A stretch of DNA of 64,000 nucleotides from Halorarius litoreus (GTDB taxonomy: Archaea > Halobacteriota > Halobacteria > Halobacteriales > Haloarculaceae), in contig NZ_CP101454.1 of assembly GCF_024362405.1 (NCBI RefSeq), positions 2,976,001 to 3,040,000 of the forward strand, written 5' to 3'. The position numbers and the translations under genes are program-made. Under the pieces are notes generated by a model. It ran no database searches. It was not told the DNA's origin and saw only the letters and a list, made by a program, of their open reading frames with translations. Below, one piece after another: positions 16,479 through 24,974 of this stretch (position 1 is its first letter; the number at the start of each line of letters is the position of its first letter).

Positions 16479-17668
16479 GCGCTCCCCTCACCGTTGCCGT
16501 CGGCGCTCGCTTCGACGGCCGCTTCGGGTTCCTCCTCGGCACCGTCTGCAGCGGCGTCGACGGCCCCACCCGTGACCTGCAGGCCACCGGCCTGTTCGCG
16601 GCCGGACAGTACGCGCTGGGGGAACGGGATGGCGATTCCCTCTTCCTCGAACGCCTCCTTGACCGCTTCCATGACCCGATTCTGGGCGGCCCACTTCCGC
16701 TGGATGGTCGGGTGTTCGATCCAGAACCGGAGGTTGAGGACGACCGCGCTGTCGCCGAACCGCTCGACGACCACGTCGGGTTCGGGGCCGTCCATCAGCA
16801 TGTCGATGCCGTCCATCGCCTCGGCGGCCACCGACATGGCGTGTGCCACGTCGGTCTCGTAGTCGACGCCCACGTCGACCTGCACGCGGAGGCGGTCGTT
16901 GCGCGACCGGTTGACGACGGCCTCGTCGGTGATCTGGTCGTTCGGTATCATCACCAGCTCGTCGTCGAACGTCTGGAGCTGCGTGTTGACGATTGAGATG
17001 TCGGTCACGATGCCCTCGTTGTCGTCGATCTCCACCCAGTCACCCACCTCGAACGGCCGGGAGAACAGCAGGACGAACCCCGCGAGTACCGCACCGAGCG
17101 TCTGCCGGGCCGCGAGCCCGAGTACGACACCCAGCACACTCGCCGACAGGAACAGGTCCTCGGCGGGAACGCCCCAGATGGCGACGGTGAACGCGATCGC
17201 GGGCAGGTACACGACGAGCTGGAGGACGTGGTGGAGTATCTCGCGCTGGTGGTTCGTGATGGCGTTGCGCCCCTCGCCGAACCGGATGAACCGCTTCGTG
17301 ATGCGCGTCCCGGTGTAGGCGATGCCGAACGCGAGCACCGTGATGAGCACCTTGACGCCGTCGGTCGGCGACGGCTCGATGGTCGCCAGCGCCTCCCCTA
17401 CCCAGCGCGTCGCCCGCCAGACCAGCACGAGCAGCACGCCGGAGACGACTCCGAGCGCCGTGACGACGATGGCCTGCACCGCCTCCGCGCTCTCGGACTC
17501 CATCTCCGACTTGAGGTTGTCCCCGAGCCGGTACACCAGCGCCGTCGTCGCGAGGAACGCGAGAGCCAGCAGCAGGGTCGCGACGTACTGTTCCGGCCGG
17601 CTGGCGAGGAATTCACCGAGGATGCCGCCGCTAGTACCCGTCGGGGTCCCGGCCTGGAGGAGCGTCAT
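16475..17668 (-). CDS. mscS: Small-conductance mechanosensitive channel, MscS family
   Basis: 397 residues. Four to five N-terminal transmembrane helices, then the MscS pore helix region (VLGVVLGLAARQTLGAVLAGFVLLFSRPFEVGDWVEI) and the cytoplasmic beta domain with IDDNEGIVTDISIVNTQLQTFD and IPNDQI. Opens on membrane tension and releases osmolytes. The C-terminal ~35 residues are an acidic Ala/Glu tail. ATG 17668 overlaps the rsmA stop; a longer in-frame extension inside rsmA is rejected. It sits between rsmA and the HemK-type gene, which are adjacent or near in many archaea, so it looks inserted into that cluster. Confidence 0.93.
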   Translation of the reverse strand: MTLLQAGTPTGTSGGILGEFLASRPEQYVATLLLALAFLATTALVYRLGDNLKSEMESESAEAVQAIVVTALGVVSGVLLVLVWRATRWVGEALATIEPSPTDGVKVLITVLAFGIAYTGTRITKRFIRFGEGRNAITNHQREILHHVLQLVVYLPAIAFTVAIWGVPAEDLFLSASVLGVVLGLAARQTLGAVLAGFVLLFSRPFEVGDWVEIDDNEGIVTDISIVNTQLQTFDDELVMIPNDQITDEAVVNRSRNDRLRVQVDVGVDYETDVAHAMSVAAEAMDGIDMLMDGPEPDVVVERFGDSAVVLNLRFWIEHPTIQRKWAAQNRVMEAVKEAFEEEGIAIPFPQRVLSGREQAGGLQVTGGAVDAAADGAEEEPEAAVEASADGNGEGSA

Positions 17669-18504
17669 CGCCCCACCTCCCACGCGAGCGCGGCGAGTTC
17701 GGCGAACTCCGCCGGCGAGACCTTCCCCGCGCGCTTGCTCATCAGCGCCTCGTCGGCCGCGTCGACCACGGCATCGGGGTCGTCGAGTCCGGAGATGTGC
17801 GCGGTGTTGCGCACCGCGTTCCGCATCGTCTTCCGACGCTGGGTGAAACAGGCCGTGACGAAGTCGAGGAAGAACTGCTCGTCGGGCACGGTGTAGTCGG
17901 GGTCGCGTGGCGTACAACGGACCACCGCGCTCTGCACGCGGGGCACCGGGTCGAACGCCTCCTTCGGGACGTGCTCGACGACCTCGACGTCGGCGTAGTG
18001 GCCCGCCGTCACCGAGAGCCGGCCGTACTCGTCGGTACCGCTCTCGGCGGCCATCCGCTCGGCGAACTCCTGCTGGAACATGAGGACGAGCGGTTTCTTC
18101 TCGGGCAGGAGCCGGAACGCGATCTCTGAAGAAACACCGTACGGGAGGTTCGAGACGCACGCCGAGAAGTCGGGGAGGTCGACGTCGAGTGCGTCACCCT
18201 CGACGACGGTCAGTCGTCCCTCGTCGACGGCGGCGGCGAACTCCTCACGGAGGAACGCCGCGAGGTCGGGGTCGCGTTCGACGACGGTCACCCGGTCGGC
18301 GACGGCGAGCAGGCGGTCGGTGAGGGCGCCGGCACCGCCACCGATTTCGAGCAGGTGCGACCGGTCGACGTCGTCGGGAAGGTACGTCGGGATGCGGTCG
18401 AGGACGCGGTCGTCGACGAGGAAGTGCTGGTCGCGGTCGGGGTTCCCCCGACGACCGGCCCGGCGGATGAGCGCGTCCGGGTCACGGGGTCGGCGTTCGG
18501 TCAC
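17665..18504 (-). CDS. rsmA: 16S rRNA dimethyladenosine transferase RsmA (KsgA)
   Basis: 279 residues. Dimethylates two adjacent adenines at the 3' end of 16S rRNA during small-subunit maturation. The family landmarks are visible: DQHFLVDDRVLDRI, LEIGGGAGALTDRLL, the catalytic NLPYGVSS, and FQQEFAERMAA. Length matches archaeal KsgA/Dim1. Its gene starts after a 115-bp gap from the DUF655 gene and is coupled to mscS downstream. Confidence 0.96.
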   Translation of the reverse strand: MTERRPRDPDALIRRAGRRGNPDRDQHFLVDDRVLDRIPTYLPDDVDRSHLLEIGGGAGALTDRLLAVADRVTVVERDPDLAAFLREEFAAAVDEGRLTVVEGDALDVDLPDFSACVSNLPYGVSSEIAFRLLPEKKPLVLMFQQEFAERMAAESGTDEYGRLSVTAGHYADVEVVEHVPKEAFDPVPRVQSAVVRCTPRDPDYTVPDEQFFLDFVTACFTQRRKTMRNAVRNTAHISGLDDPDAVVDAADEALMSKRAGKVSPAEFAELAALAWEVGR

Positions 18505-18619
18505 TACCCGTGGAGAGTGGACTCGCAGTAAAAAGCGTTCAGGAGTCGGCTGGGCTCAGGTCGCGCCCGACTCGCCCGGCGAACAGCCCCGGAGGACGCG
18601 CTCGTCCGCTCGGGGCCGC

Positions 18620-19204
18620 TCACTTCGTTTGCGTCTCCCGGCGCGCGAAGATCCGGTACTTCAGGTCGTCCTTCTGTAGCTCCTCCATGATGCGCTCGAC
18701 GAGCACCTCGCGGGGTTTGTGGAGCCCCGACACCCGCTCTTCGACCTCCTCGAACGACTCGAACGGCTTGCGCTTGCGCTCGTCGAGGATGGTGTTGCGG
18801 AGCTTCTTCCCGATGCCCGGCAAGAGGTTCAACTGGTGGAGCCGAAGCGTGATTGGCTGGGCGTCGTTGTAGAAGTCCACGAACCGCTGTTCGTCTTCGT
18901 CGATGAGGGCGTTGACCGCGTACTCCAGTTCCGACCGAGCCGCGCTCGACAGCCCCGAGACGTCGACGTAGTCGAAGTCGACCACCTCCTCGCGCGCCTC
19001 CTTCGGCTCGACGACGAGCCGGTCGCCCACGAGCACGTGGGCGTCCTCGTCGAGCACGAGCTCGTACAGCCGGAAGTCCTCCGTCCCGAGGGCGTACGCG
19101 AGGGGGTCCTTCTGGTACTGGGGGCGGTCGTCGTCCGGCCGTCCCGTCGGGAGGTAGTCAAGTACCACCGCGTCGACCGTCTCGCCGCTCCCGGGGTCAC
19201 TCAT
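18620..19204 (-). CDS. DUF655 family protein
   Basis: 194 residues. An N-terminal beta domain (VVLDYLPTGRP) is followed by a helix-hairpin-helix-like stretch (LNLLPGIGKKLRNTILDERK), the arrangement of archaeal DUF655 proteins. Consistently found between rpo4 and rsmA in Euryarchaeota, which suggests a nucleic-acid-binding role in translation or RNA processing. No catalytic motif. A gap of 41 bp separates it from rpo4. Confidence 0.9.
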   Translation of the reverse strand: MSDPGSGETVDAVVLDYLPTGRPDDDRPQYQKDPLAYALGTEDFRLYELVLDEDAHVLVGDRLVVEPKEAREEVVDFDYVDVSGLSSAARSELEYAVNALIDEDEQRFVDFYNDAQPITLRLHQLNLLPGIGKKLRNTILDERKRKPFESFEEVEERVSGLHKPREVLVERIMEELQKDDLKYRIFARRETQTK

Positions 19205-19245
19205 GTCAGCGATTAGGACGAGCGCGTATTTAAAATCAGGCGTAC

Positions 19246-19602
19246 TCAGGCGTACTTCGCGACGACGTTGAGGATCTCGTCGAGTTCGTCGCCGTCGAGC
19301 GCGTAGCGCTCCTGTGCGTACAGCGAGCGGAGTTCGTCACGGTCCTGCGGCAGGAGGTTGACGATCTTGTACGCGGTCGCCTCGTCCACCTTCTCCAGTT
19401 CGAGGAGTTCCTCGACGAACTCCTGGGCGCTCTCGGGCGTCATGACCGCGAAGCGGTTGGCGTGCTCGATCGCGCGGGCGAGTTCGTACGGCATCTCCCG
19501 CTCCCCGTCGAGCGCGCGCTCCTCCTCGATGGCCTGGAGGTCCGCTTTCACCTCGCTGACGGTGAGATACTCCTCCTCGACGATCTCCTTGAAGATCGTC
19601 AT
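19246..19602 (-). CDS. rpo4: DNA-directed RNA polymerase subunit Rpo4 (RpoF)
   Basis: 118 residues beginning [19 protein letters not shown]. Rpo4 pairs with Rpo7 to form the RNA polymerase stalk. The conserved C-terminal HRDC-like region ([33 protein letters not shown]) is intact. ATGA overlap with rpl21e couples the two, the usual archaeal order. Confidence 0.95.
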   Translation of the reverse strand: MTIFKEIVEEEYLTVSEVKADLQAIEEERALDGEREMPYELARAIEHANRFAVMTPESAQEFVEELLELEKVDEATAYKIVNLLPQDRDELRSLYAQERYALDGDELDEILNVVAKYA

Positions 19603-19895
19603 TCGTTCGTCTGGCGGCGAAGGTGGGCGGGCTTGGTGATGACGGTCTTCGTCTTCCCGCCGTCCTTGATCTGGACCTTGTACGCGCGGCCCTGCTGGCT
19701 GAGGACGGTACCCGTGTGACCCGTGAAACGCGGGTGGAACCGTCCGCCGGGCACCGACGGGTCGATCTTGAGGTGGACCTTCTCACCCTCCTCGTACTGC
19801 TCGACAGCGCGCTGTGGCGGCGACGTGCCGCGCTCGCGGGGCTTGTTCTTCAGTTTGTTCCGCGTTCCCTCGAGTGGACCATTGGAACTCGGCAT
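19599..19895 (-). CDS. rpl21e: 50S ribosomal protein L21e
   Basis: 98 residues. The KOW-like core [26 protein letters not shown] and the C-terminal [25 protein letters not shown] match L21e of archaea and eukaryotes. First gene of the L21e-Rpo4-DUF655-RsmA run. Confidence 0.97.
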   Translation of the reverse strand: MPSSNGPLEGTRNKLKNKPRERGTSPPQRAVEQYEEGEKVHLKIDPSVPGGRFHPRFTGHTGTVLSQQGRAYKVQIKDGGKTKTVITKPAHLRRQTNE

Positions 19896-19955
19896 AGTCG
19901 TACCTGCGCGTAGTAACGACGGCGTTATAAAACGTGCGTTCCCCGCCCGCGAGCC

Positions 19956-20189
19956 TCAGCGACGGTCCGCGAGCGAGACGCTGGTGTCGCTGCGCAGCCA
20001 CTGGCTCTTCGTTTCGGCGTCGCGGATGACGATCACGTCGCGGTCCTCCTCGACGACTGTCGGGTCCTGTCCGGGTTCGGGCTGCGGGCAGCGGTCGCTC
20101 TCGAGGATGTCCCGGACCTCGGCGCTCGGGAGTCCGGAGAGGGCTGCCCGGAACGCCCACGGGGCGATGGGACCGTCCGTTCCGCTCAC
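19956..20189 (-). CDS. Hypothetical protein, 77 aa, haloarchaeal
   Basis: Begins with GTG (VSGTDGPIAPWAFRAALSG) and ends SVSLADRR. I know no domain. It lies upstream of rpl21e on the same strand, with 60 bp between. The start overlaps (GTGA) the stop of a 14-codon ORF that begins at 20230, 27 bp after a TATA element, so it may be read by coupling from that mini-ORF. Function unknown. Confidence 0.65.
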   Translation of the reverse strand: MSGTDGPIAPWAFRAALSGLPSAEVRDILESDRCPQPEPGQDPTVVEEDRDVIVIRDAETKSQWLRSDTSVSLADRR

Positions 20190-20230
20190 GTGTCGTCACC
20201 CCAGTCGGGCTGACCGCGAGGACGTCGCAT
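20186..20230 (-). CDS. Leaderless 14-residue mini-ORF upstream of the 77-aa gene
   Basis: ATG at 20230 reads MRRPRGQPDWGDDT and stops at the GTGA overlap with the next start. A TATA box (tttata on the minus strand, 20255-20260) is centred 27 bp upstream of the ATG, the normal distance for a leaderless transcript, so the ATG is probably the first base of the mRNA. It could be a leader peptide or a translational enhancer for the 77-aa gene. No RNA or peptide evidence is available. Confidence 0.4.
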   Translation of the reverse strand: MRRPRGQPDWGDDT

Positions 20231-20254
20231 ACGTCTCACTGAATGGTGACTGGC

Positions 20255-20260
20255 TATAAA
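20255..20260 (-). promoter_or_regulatory. TATA box for the minus-strand 20186-20230 / 19956-20189 unit
   Basis: tataaa on the plus strand (tttata on the minus strand) in an AT-rich patch of a GC-rich region, 27 bp from the ATG at 20230. Confidence 0.6.
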
Positions 20261-20342
20261 CATCTTCGGCGTTTCGGCGCTCGATACCTCGACGCACGGG
20301 GGACAGGGACAGGGATTTACGCCACGGCACCGCAGGCCACCC

Positions 20343-21506
20343 ATGGACGACGAGCCCCGCATCGAGACCCGCGCCATCCACGCCGGGCAGGAGCCCGACC
20401 CGGAGACGGGCGCGCTCATGACGCCCATCTACGCGAACTCGACGTACGAACAGGACGGCCCTGGCGACCACCGTGGCTTCGAGTACTCTCGCACTGGGAA
20501 CCCCACCCGAAGCGACCTCGAAGCCAACCTCGCGGCGCTCGAAGGTGGCGAGTACGGCCGCGCGTTCTCGTCGGGGATGGGAAGCATCAACACCGTTCTC
20601 AACCTCCTCTCCGCTGGCGACCACGTCGTCACGAGCGACGACGTGTATGGAGGCACGCACCGCATCTTCACGCAGGTGTACGAGGAGTACGACCTCGAGT
20701 TCTCGTTCGTGGACACCACCGACGTCGAGGCCGTCCGCGAGGCGATGCGCGAAGCGACCGAACTGTTGTGGCTCGAAACCCCCACCAACCCGCTCATGCG
20801 CGTCGTCGACATCGCCGCACTCTCGGCGGTCGCGCACGACCACGACGCGTTATGCGCTGTGGACAACACGTTCGCGACGCCGTACCTCCAGCGGCCGCTC
20901 GAACACGGCGCGGACATCGTCTCACACTCGCTCACCAAGTACCTCGGGGGCCACTCGGACGTCGTGGGCGGCGCGCTCGTCACCGACGACGAGGCTCTCG
21001 ACGAGCGCCTCGGGTTCTACCAGAACTCGGTAGGGGCCACACCGGGGCCGTTCGACTGCTTCCTCGTCCTCCGCGGAACGAAGACCCTCCCAGTGAGAAT
21101 GGACCGCCACTGCGCGAACGCGAAGCATCTCGCGGCGTGGCTCCAGGGACAGGCCTGTGTCGACCGGGTCTACTATCCCGGGCTGGAATCACACCCCCAG
21201 CACGACCTCGCGGCCCGACAGATGGACGACTTCGGCGGGATGCTCTCGTTCGAACTCGACGCGACGCTCGAAGAGGCCTCGACCGTCGTCTCCGAGACCG
21301 AGGTGTTCACCCTCGCGGAGTCGTTGGGTGGCGTGGAGAGCCTCATCGAACAGCCGGCGGCGATGACCCACGCCGCGATTCCCCCTGCGGAGCGGGAGGC
21401 CATCGGACTCACTGATGGGCTGATTCGGGCGTCGGTGGGTATCGAACACGTCGACGACCTCGAACGCGACCTCGAACAGGCGTTCGAGACGGCTGGACTG
21501 GTCTGA
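20343..21506 (+). CDS. PLP-dependent trans-sulfuration enzyme (cystathionine gamma-synthase/lyase family)
   Basis: 387 residues. Family start IETRAIHAGQEPDPETGA, PLP phosphate loop FSSGMGSINTVL, and the Schiff-base lysine in SHSLTKYLGGHSDVVGG (K199). Family members make or break cystathionine or use O-acetylhomoserine with sulfide; the sequence alone does not separate these. The C-terminal SLGGVESLIEQPAAMTHA is also characteristic. With metE and cysteine synthase in the window it fits sulfur amino-acid metabolism. Confidence 0.93.
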   Translation: MDDEPRIETRAIHAGQEPDPETGALMTPIYANSTYEQDGPGDHRGFEYSRTGNPTRSDLEANLAALEGGEYGRAFSSGMGSINTVLNLLSAGDHVVTSDDVYGGTHRIFTQVYEEYDLEFSFVDTTDVEAVREAMREATELLWLETPTNPLMRVVDIAALSAVAHDHDALCAVDNTFATPYLQRPLEHGADIVSHSLTKYLGGHSDVVGGALVTDDEALDERLGFYQNSVGATPGPFDCFLVLRGTKTLPVRMDRHCANAKHLAAWLQGQACVDRVYYPGLESHPQHDLAARQMDDFGGMLSFELDATLEEASTVVSETEVFTLAESLGGVESLIEQPAAMTHAAIPPAEREAIGLTDGLIRASVGIEHVDDLERDLEQAFETAGLV

Positions 21507-21826
21507 CTGGTTTCGTGTCAGGCCCGGTTCGGCCTGGGAGCAATAGACTGGATTTCTACGCAGTGTAGAATGGTTCTCCATCCCGTTCGATAGGGTTGGC
21601 GTAGTTACCGGGAAGATATCTTCATGCAGTTTGCCATTTCCAGAGAACCGTGCTGAATACTGGGCGCGTGTTTCGCATTCGGGACTAGAGCACGTGTAAC
21701 ATCCATGACAATCGCCCATCAGACGTATCGTTGGACTCTGCGCTGCTCAGTTCGAGCCTTTCATGGGGTGAAACATTTCACTCGGCAGTTACAGGGTTTC
21801 CGAAGGCCTAGGGGTTCCGGTGAACC
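21507..21826. other. 320-bp intergenic region of lower GC
   Basis: No convincing full gene. Base composition is visibly lower in GC than flanking DNA. On the minus strand a frame from 21719 begins with a Cys-rich stretch (CHGCYTCSSPECETRAQ) but then runs into the neighbouring gene's antisense, so it may be a gene remnant. No clear promoter for the hydrolase at 21827 was found. Confidence 0.5.
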
Positions 21827-22819
21827 ATGAATCAGCTCCCGAGTCGATTCGGAGACATCCGGTCGACAAATCGGAGCGAAGCTGGGCCGAGATCGGACGA
21901 CTTCGAGGCCGCTCAGAGCGAGCTGTTCGAGTCGGTCAACCTTGACGTAACGTCGCATCTCGTCGATCTCGACGAGCCACGCGTTCGGCTCCACATCTTC
22001 GAAGCCGTGTCGCGAGACGACGGGGTGCCGTTGCTATTCGTACACGGCGGTGGTGCCTTCGGTGCGTTCCTCGCACCGCTCATGGCCCAACTCGACGACC
22101 ACCATCTGATTGGCTTCGATCGCCCGGGGTACGGCCTGAGCGGGGACTTCCGATACACCGAGGCGAACCTCCGGCGGACGGCCGTCGATGTCCTCGAGGG
22201 CGTTCTCGACCGCATGGGAATCCAACAGGTCGACCTCGTCGGGCATTCGATGGGCGGCTACGCGACTGTCCAGTTCGCGCTGGCTCGCCCGGACCGCGTT
22301 CGACGGCTGATTTTGATCGGCGCGTGCGCAGGATTCCCTGGCGCTACTCCACCGGTCGTACTCCGACTGATGACCGTCCCCGTCCTCAGACGGGTACTCC
22401 AACGAATGGGGAAACCGGGTGAGGCGGGCGTCCTCGATGTCGCTGAGGTGTTCGGTGAGCGCGAGGCCATTCAAGCGTATCCCGCCCTCATCCAGGCGAT
22501 GGTTGCCGAGACACGGGATCCGAAGTCGTCCGAGACGATGTTGAGCGAGTTCGCCGCGTTCTTTTCGGTCTTCGGCTGGCACCGGTCGATTCCCCTGCAC
22601 GATGACGAGTTGGCTGGAATCCAACAGCCGACACTAGCGATCTGGGGCGAGAACGACCCGATCGGGAGTCCCGAGGATTTCCGACCGGGGGTTGATGTGA
22701 TTCCGGATGCAAGCGTGGAGACTATCCTCGCCGCCCATGCCCCGTTCCTCTCGTATCCTGAGCTGTGTGCAGAGTACATCCAGGCGTTCAGGGGCGAGAA
22801 ACGGGCCGTGCGTGGCTAG
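21827..22819 (+). CDS. Alpha/beta-hydrolase
   Basis: 330 residues. Oxyanion-hole motif LLFVHGGGAFGAF, nucleophile elbow DLVGHSMGGYA, acid near WGENDPIGSPEDF and catalytic histidine in AAHAPFLSYPEL give a full triad. Residues 1-~40 are a poorly conserved head. Substrate unknown; the family covers esterases, epoxide hydrolases and C-C hydrolases. Codon use is less GC-biased than in its neighbours (attttgatc, ctagcg), and it lies in an isolated 1.5-kb lower-GC island, suggesting acquisition by transfer. Confidence 0.88.
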   Translation: MNQLPSRFGDIRSTNRSEAGPRSDDFEAAQSELFESVNLDVTSHLVDLDEPRVRLHIFEAVSRDDGVPLLFVHGGGAFGAFLAPLMAQLDDHHLIGFDRPGYGLSGDFRYTEANLRRTAVDVLEGVLDRMGIQQVDLVGHSMGGYATVQFALARPDRVRRLILIGACAGFPGATPPVVLRLMTVPVLRRVLQRMGKPGEAGVLDVAEVFGEREAIQAYPALIQAMVAETRDPKSSETMLSEFAAFFSVFGWHRSIPLHDDELAGIQQPTLAIWGENDPIGSPEDFRPGVDVIPDASVETILAAHAPFLSYPELCAEYIQAFRGEKRAVRG

Positions 22820-23027
22820 TGCTTCCACGGACTCTTCGCGTGTCTCCACTGCGTTCGGAATCCTCACCAGTAGAATGGTGAGCAGCAAAGGAGCAGGCCG
22901 ATACCCGCGTGAATTGCCTGAACGAGTCTCGCCGGAGTCCTGGCGAGTGGAGCGAGCGAGGGTCGTGGCTGAGGAGCGAAGCGACTCAGCTTGAGGCGAG
23001 GCGAGTGAAGTGCAAAAACGTGGGTGT

Positions 23028-23294
23028 TTAGATGCGGCCGACCTGGTCGACTTTGACGGACTCGACGCCATCGACCTGCTCGAACGCCTCCTCGACGGCC
23101 TCGCTGCCGCCGGCGTCGTCGGGGACGATGACCGTCGGGAGCAGCGCGATGAGGCCGAACGCGACGTCTTCACGGTCGACACGGCTGATCTTCGCGCCCT
23201 CGGGCAGGGCGTTCTCGAGGCGGTCCTGGAGCGCGTCCAGGTCGACCTCGGGGCTCTGCGGCATGACCTTCATCTTGGCGGCGACCTTCCCCAT
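23028..23294 (-). CDS. ef1b: Translation elongation factor 1-beta (aEF-1B)
   Basis: 88 residues beginning [20 protein letters not shown]. Exchanges GDP for GTP on EF-1 alpha. The ferredoxin-like fold is visible: [21 protein letters not shown] and the C-terminal [21 protein letters not shown]. Two bases after a small zinc-ribbon gene on the same strand, a conserved haloarchaeal pair. Confidence 0.95.
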   Translation of the reverse strand: MGKVAAKMKVMPQSPEVDLDALQDRLENALPEGAKISRVDREDVAFGLIALLPTVIVPDDAGGSEAVEEAFEQVDGVESVKVDQVGRI

Positions 23295-23296
23295 GG

Positions 23297-23476
23297 TTAC
23301 GGCCCCATGAACCCGCAATCCGGGCACTCGTAGAGGTTGCTCTGCTTGCGGCACTTCGCGCACCGGTAGATCTCGTGCCCGCAGTCGGGGCACTTGAATC
23401 GGGCAGCACCGGTCCCGGAGATGTTGATGCCACAGGAGACGCACTTCCGTGCGCTCTTCTGCTCGCTTTCGCTCAT
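23297..23476 (-). CDS. Small two-zinc-finger protein, HVO_2753 family
   Basis: 59 residues with four paired-cysteine knuckles: CVSCG, CPDCG, CAKC and CPDCG, forming two zinc sites. The Haloferax volcanii homologue HVO_2753 is a characterised small zinc-finger protein linked to swarming and biofilm formation. Start ATG 23476 sits 27 bp after a TATA element (gttaaac, 23500-23507), so the transcript is leaderless. Co-transcribed with EF-1 beta; a nucleic-acid or ribosome-linked role is inferred. Confidence 0.9.
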   Translation of the reverse strand: MSESEQKSARKCVSCGINISGTGAARFKCPDCGHEIYRCAKCRKQSNLYECPDCGFMGP

Positions 23477-23499
23477 ACGCTCAGGTGTGTGGCGGCGAG

Positions 23500-23507
23500 G
23501 TTTAACC
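23500..23507 (-). promoter_or_regulatory. TATA box for the zinc-finger/EF-1 beta operon
   Basis: gttaaac on the minus strand, preceded by a purine-rich BRE (gaaaaggg), centred 27 bp from the ATG at 23476. Confidence 0.65.
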
Positions 23508-23542
23508 CTTTTCAAAGGTGCCGGAGCGGGCGCGTCACTGAG

Positions 23543-24109
23543 TCACGACCCCGGCAGGATGTCGCCGAGAGCCGCCCCGATAGACATCGGGACGAACGCG
23601 ACGCTCACGGTGCAGACCGCGAGCCAAGGGGTCGCCCAGTCGACGCGCCCCCAGACCGTCATCGCGACGAGCGCAGTGAGAAACGACGCGCTCGTGACGC
23701 CGGCGAGCCGCCGCGGTACGAGCCCGAAAATCGGGTTCTGCACGCGGACGTCCTGGAAGTCGGCGACGTAGATGATGCCGTAGACGAGCACGACGGCAGC
23801 AGCGAGCGTCACGACGAGCGCGAGCGGCCGAGCAGCGAGTACCGCCCCCACCTCGCTCGTCCCGCTCTCGACGAACATCGGGATGCCGAACAGGAGCGCG
23901 CCGAGCGCCGCCTCCGCGAGGTCCGTCCGGTCGAAGCCGACGATGACGTTGCCGAAACCGCGGGGCTGGAGCTCTGCGACTTGTACCATCAGCTCCTTGA
24001 CCTGCTGCTTCGCCTCAGGGTCGTCGACCTGTTTCTTCAGTTCAGCGAGTTTGTCGACGACGGCCTCCGGGGTCGGCTCGGCCGTCGAGTCGTAGTCGTC
24101 GGTCGACAT
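23543..24109 (-). CDS. DUF2391-type membrane protein
   Basis: 188 residues. The N-terminal ~60 are cytosolic and helical (VVDKLAELKKQVDDPEAKQQ, coiled-coil-like). Then come five to six transmembrane segments including GALLFGIPMFVESGTSEVG and VVLVYGIIYVADFQDV. Resembles DUF2391 integral membrane proteins of unknown function. ATG 24109 lies one base from the dehydrogenase stop; a longer extension reads antisense into that gene and is rejected. Confidence 0.78.
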   Translation of the reverse strand: MSTDDYDSTAEPTPEAVVDKLAELKKQVDDPEAKQQVKELMVQVAELQPRGFGNVIVGFDRTDLAEAALGALLFGIPMFVESGTSEVGAVLAARPLALVVTLAAAVVLVYGIIYVADFQDVRVQNPIFGLVPRRLAGVTSASFLTALVAMTVWGRVDWATPWLAVCTVSVAFVPMSIGAALGDILPGS

Positions 24110-24110
24110 C

Positions 24111-24974
24111 TTACTCGTCGGCTGGGCGGACCGCTTCACCGTCCTCCCAGACGTAGAACCCCTCGCCGGACTTCTTTCCCAGCTTGCCGGCCCGGACCTT
24201 CCGCTTGAGCACCTGTGGCGGCCGGAACCGCTCGCCGAGCTCCTCACGCAGGTACTCGAGGATGTCGAGCCGGACGTCGAGCCCGACCACGTCCGTGAGC
24301 TTCAGTGGGCCCATCGGATGCCGGTAGCCGAGCTCCATCGCCGCGTCGATGTCCTCTGCGGAGGCGACGCCGCTCTCTACCATCCGCATCGCCTCACAGC
24401 CGAGTGCGACGCCGAGCCGCGAGGAGGCGAACCCGGGCGTGTCCGAGACGACGACGGCCTCCTTGTCGATTCCCTCGACGAACTCGACTGCCTCGGCCTC
24501 GACGGCAGTGCGCTCCCCGAGAACGACCTCGACGAGCCCCATCACGTAGGCTGGGTTGAAGAAGTGGAGGCCGACGCCGCGCGAGGGGTCGTCGAGACAG
24601 TCCATCACGCTCGTCACGGAGAGCGACGAGGTGTTCGTGGCGACGAGCGCGTCATCGGCGACGACGGGTTCGACCTCCGAGAGGACTGCGTGTTTGAGCT
24701 CCATGTTCTCGGGGACGGCTTCGATGGCGACGTCCGCGCCAGCGAGCGCGTCGAGGGCGTCGGTGAACGTCAGGCGGTCGAGCGCGGCCGTACGCTCGCC
24801 ATCGGTGAGTTTCCCCCTGTCGACCCCGCCTTGCAGGTTCGCGGAGACGTGGTCGCGCGCGTCGTCCAGAACGTCCGTGTCCACGTCCCGGAGCGTCACG
24901 TCGTGGCCCGCGACCGCACAGACGTGTGCGATGTCTCGCCCCATCGTTCCGGCACCGAGTACAGCTACGTGCAT
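24111..24974 (-). CDS. hbd: 3-hydroxyacyl-CoA dehydrogenase
   Basis: 287 residues. NAD-binding GAGTMGRDIAHVCA (7-20), the catalytic stretch IEAVPENMELKHAVL and SVTSVMD, the H-F-F-N-P motif in GLHFFNPAYVMGLVEVV, and the C-terminal HPMGPLKLTDVVGLDV and KKSGEGFYVWEDG are all present. It oxidises 3-hydroxyacyl-CoA to 3-oxoacyl-CoA with NAD+, as in beta-oxidation and the PaaH step of phenylacetate breakdown. A truncated paaK lies divergently beside it and the paa genes follow 4 kb away. Confidence 0.94.
   Translation of the reverse strand: MHVAVLGAGTMGRDIAHVCAVAGHDVTLRDVDTDVLDDARDHVSANLQGGVDRGKLTDGERTAALDRLTFTDALDALAGADVAIEAVPENMELKHAVLSEVEPVVADDALVATNTSSLSVTSVMDCLDDPSRGVGLHFFNPAYVMGLVEVVLGERTAVEAEAVEFVEGIDKEAVVVSDTPGFASSRLGVALGCEAMRMVESGVASAEDIDAAMELGYRHPMGPLKLTDVVGLDVRLDILEYLREELGERFRPPQVLKRKVRAGKLGKKSGEGFYVWEDGEAVRPADE

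Noticed and set aside
16475..18160. 561-aa version of MscS starting inside rsmA
   Set aside because: The extra N-terminal ~160 residues are Arg-rich and antisense-like; the ATG at 17668 overlaps the rsmA stop and gives a normal MscS.
22860..23000. Mobile element ends near the hydrolase island
   Set aside because: A 7-bp hairpin (ctcacca/tggtgag, 22863-22882) is present but no terminal inverted repeats, target duplications or transposase were found.
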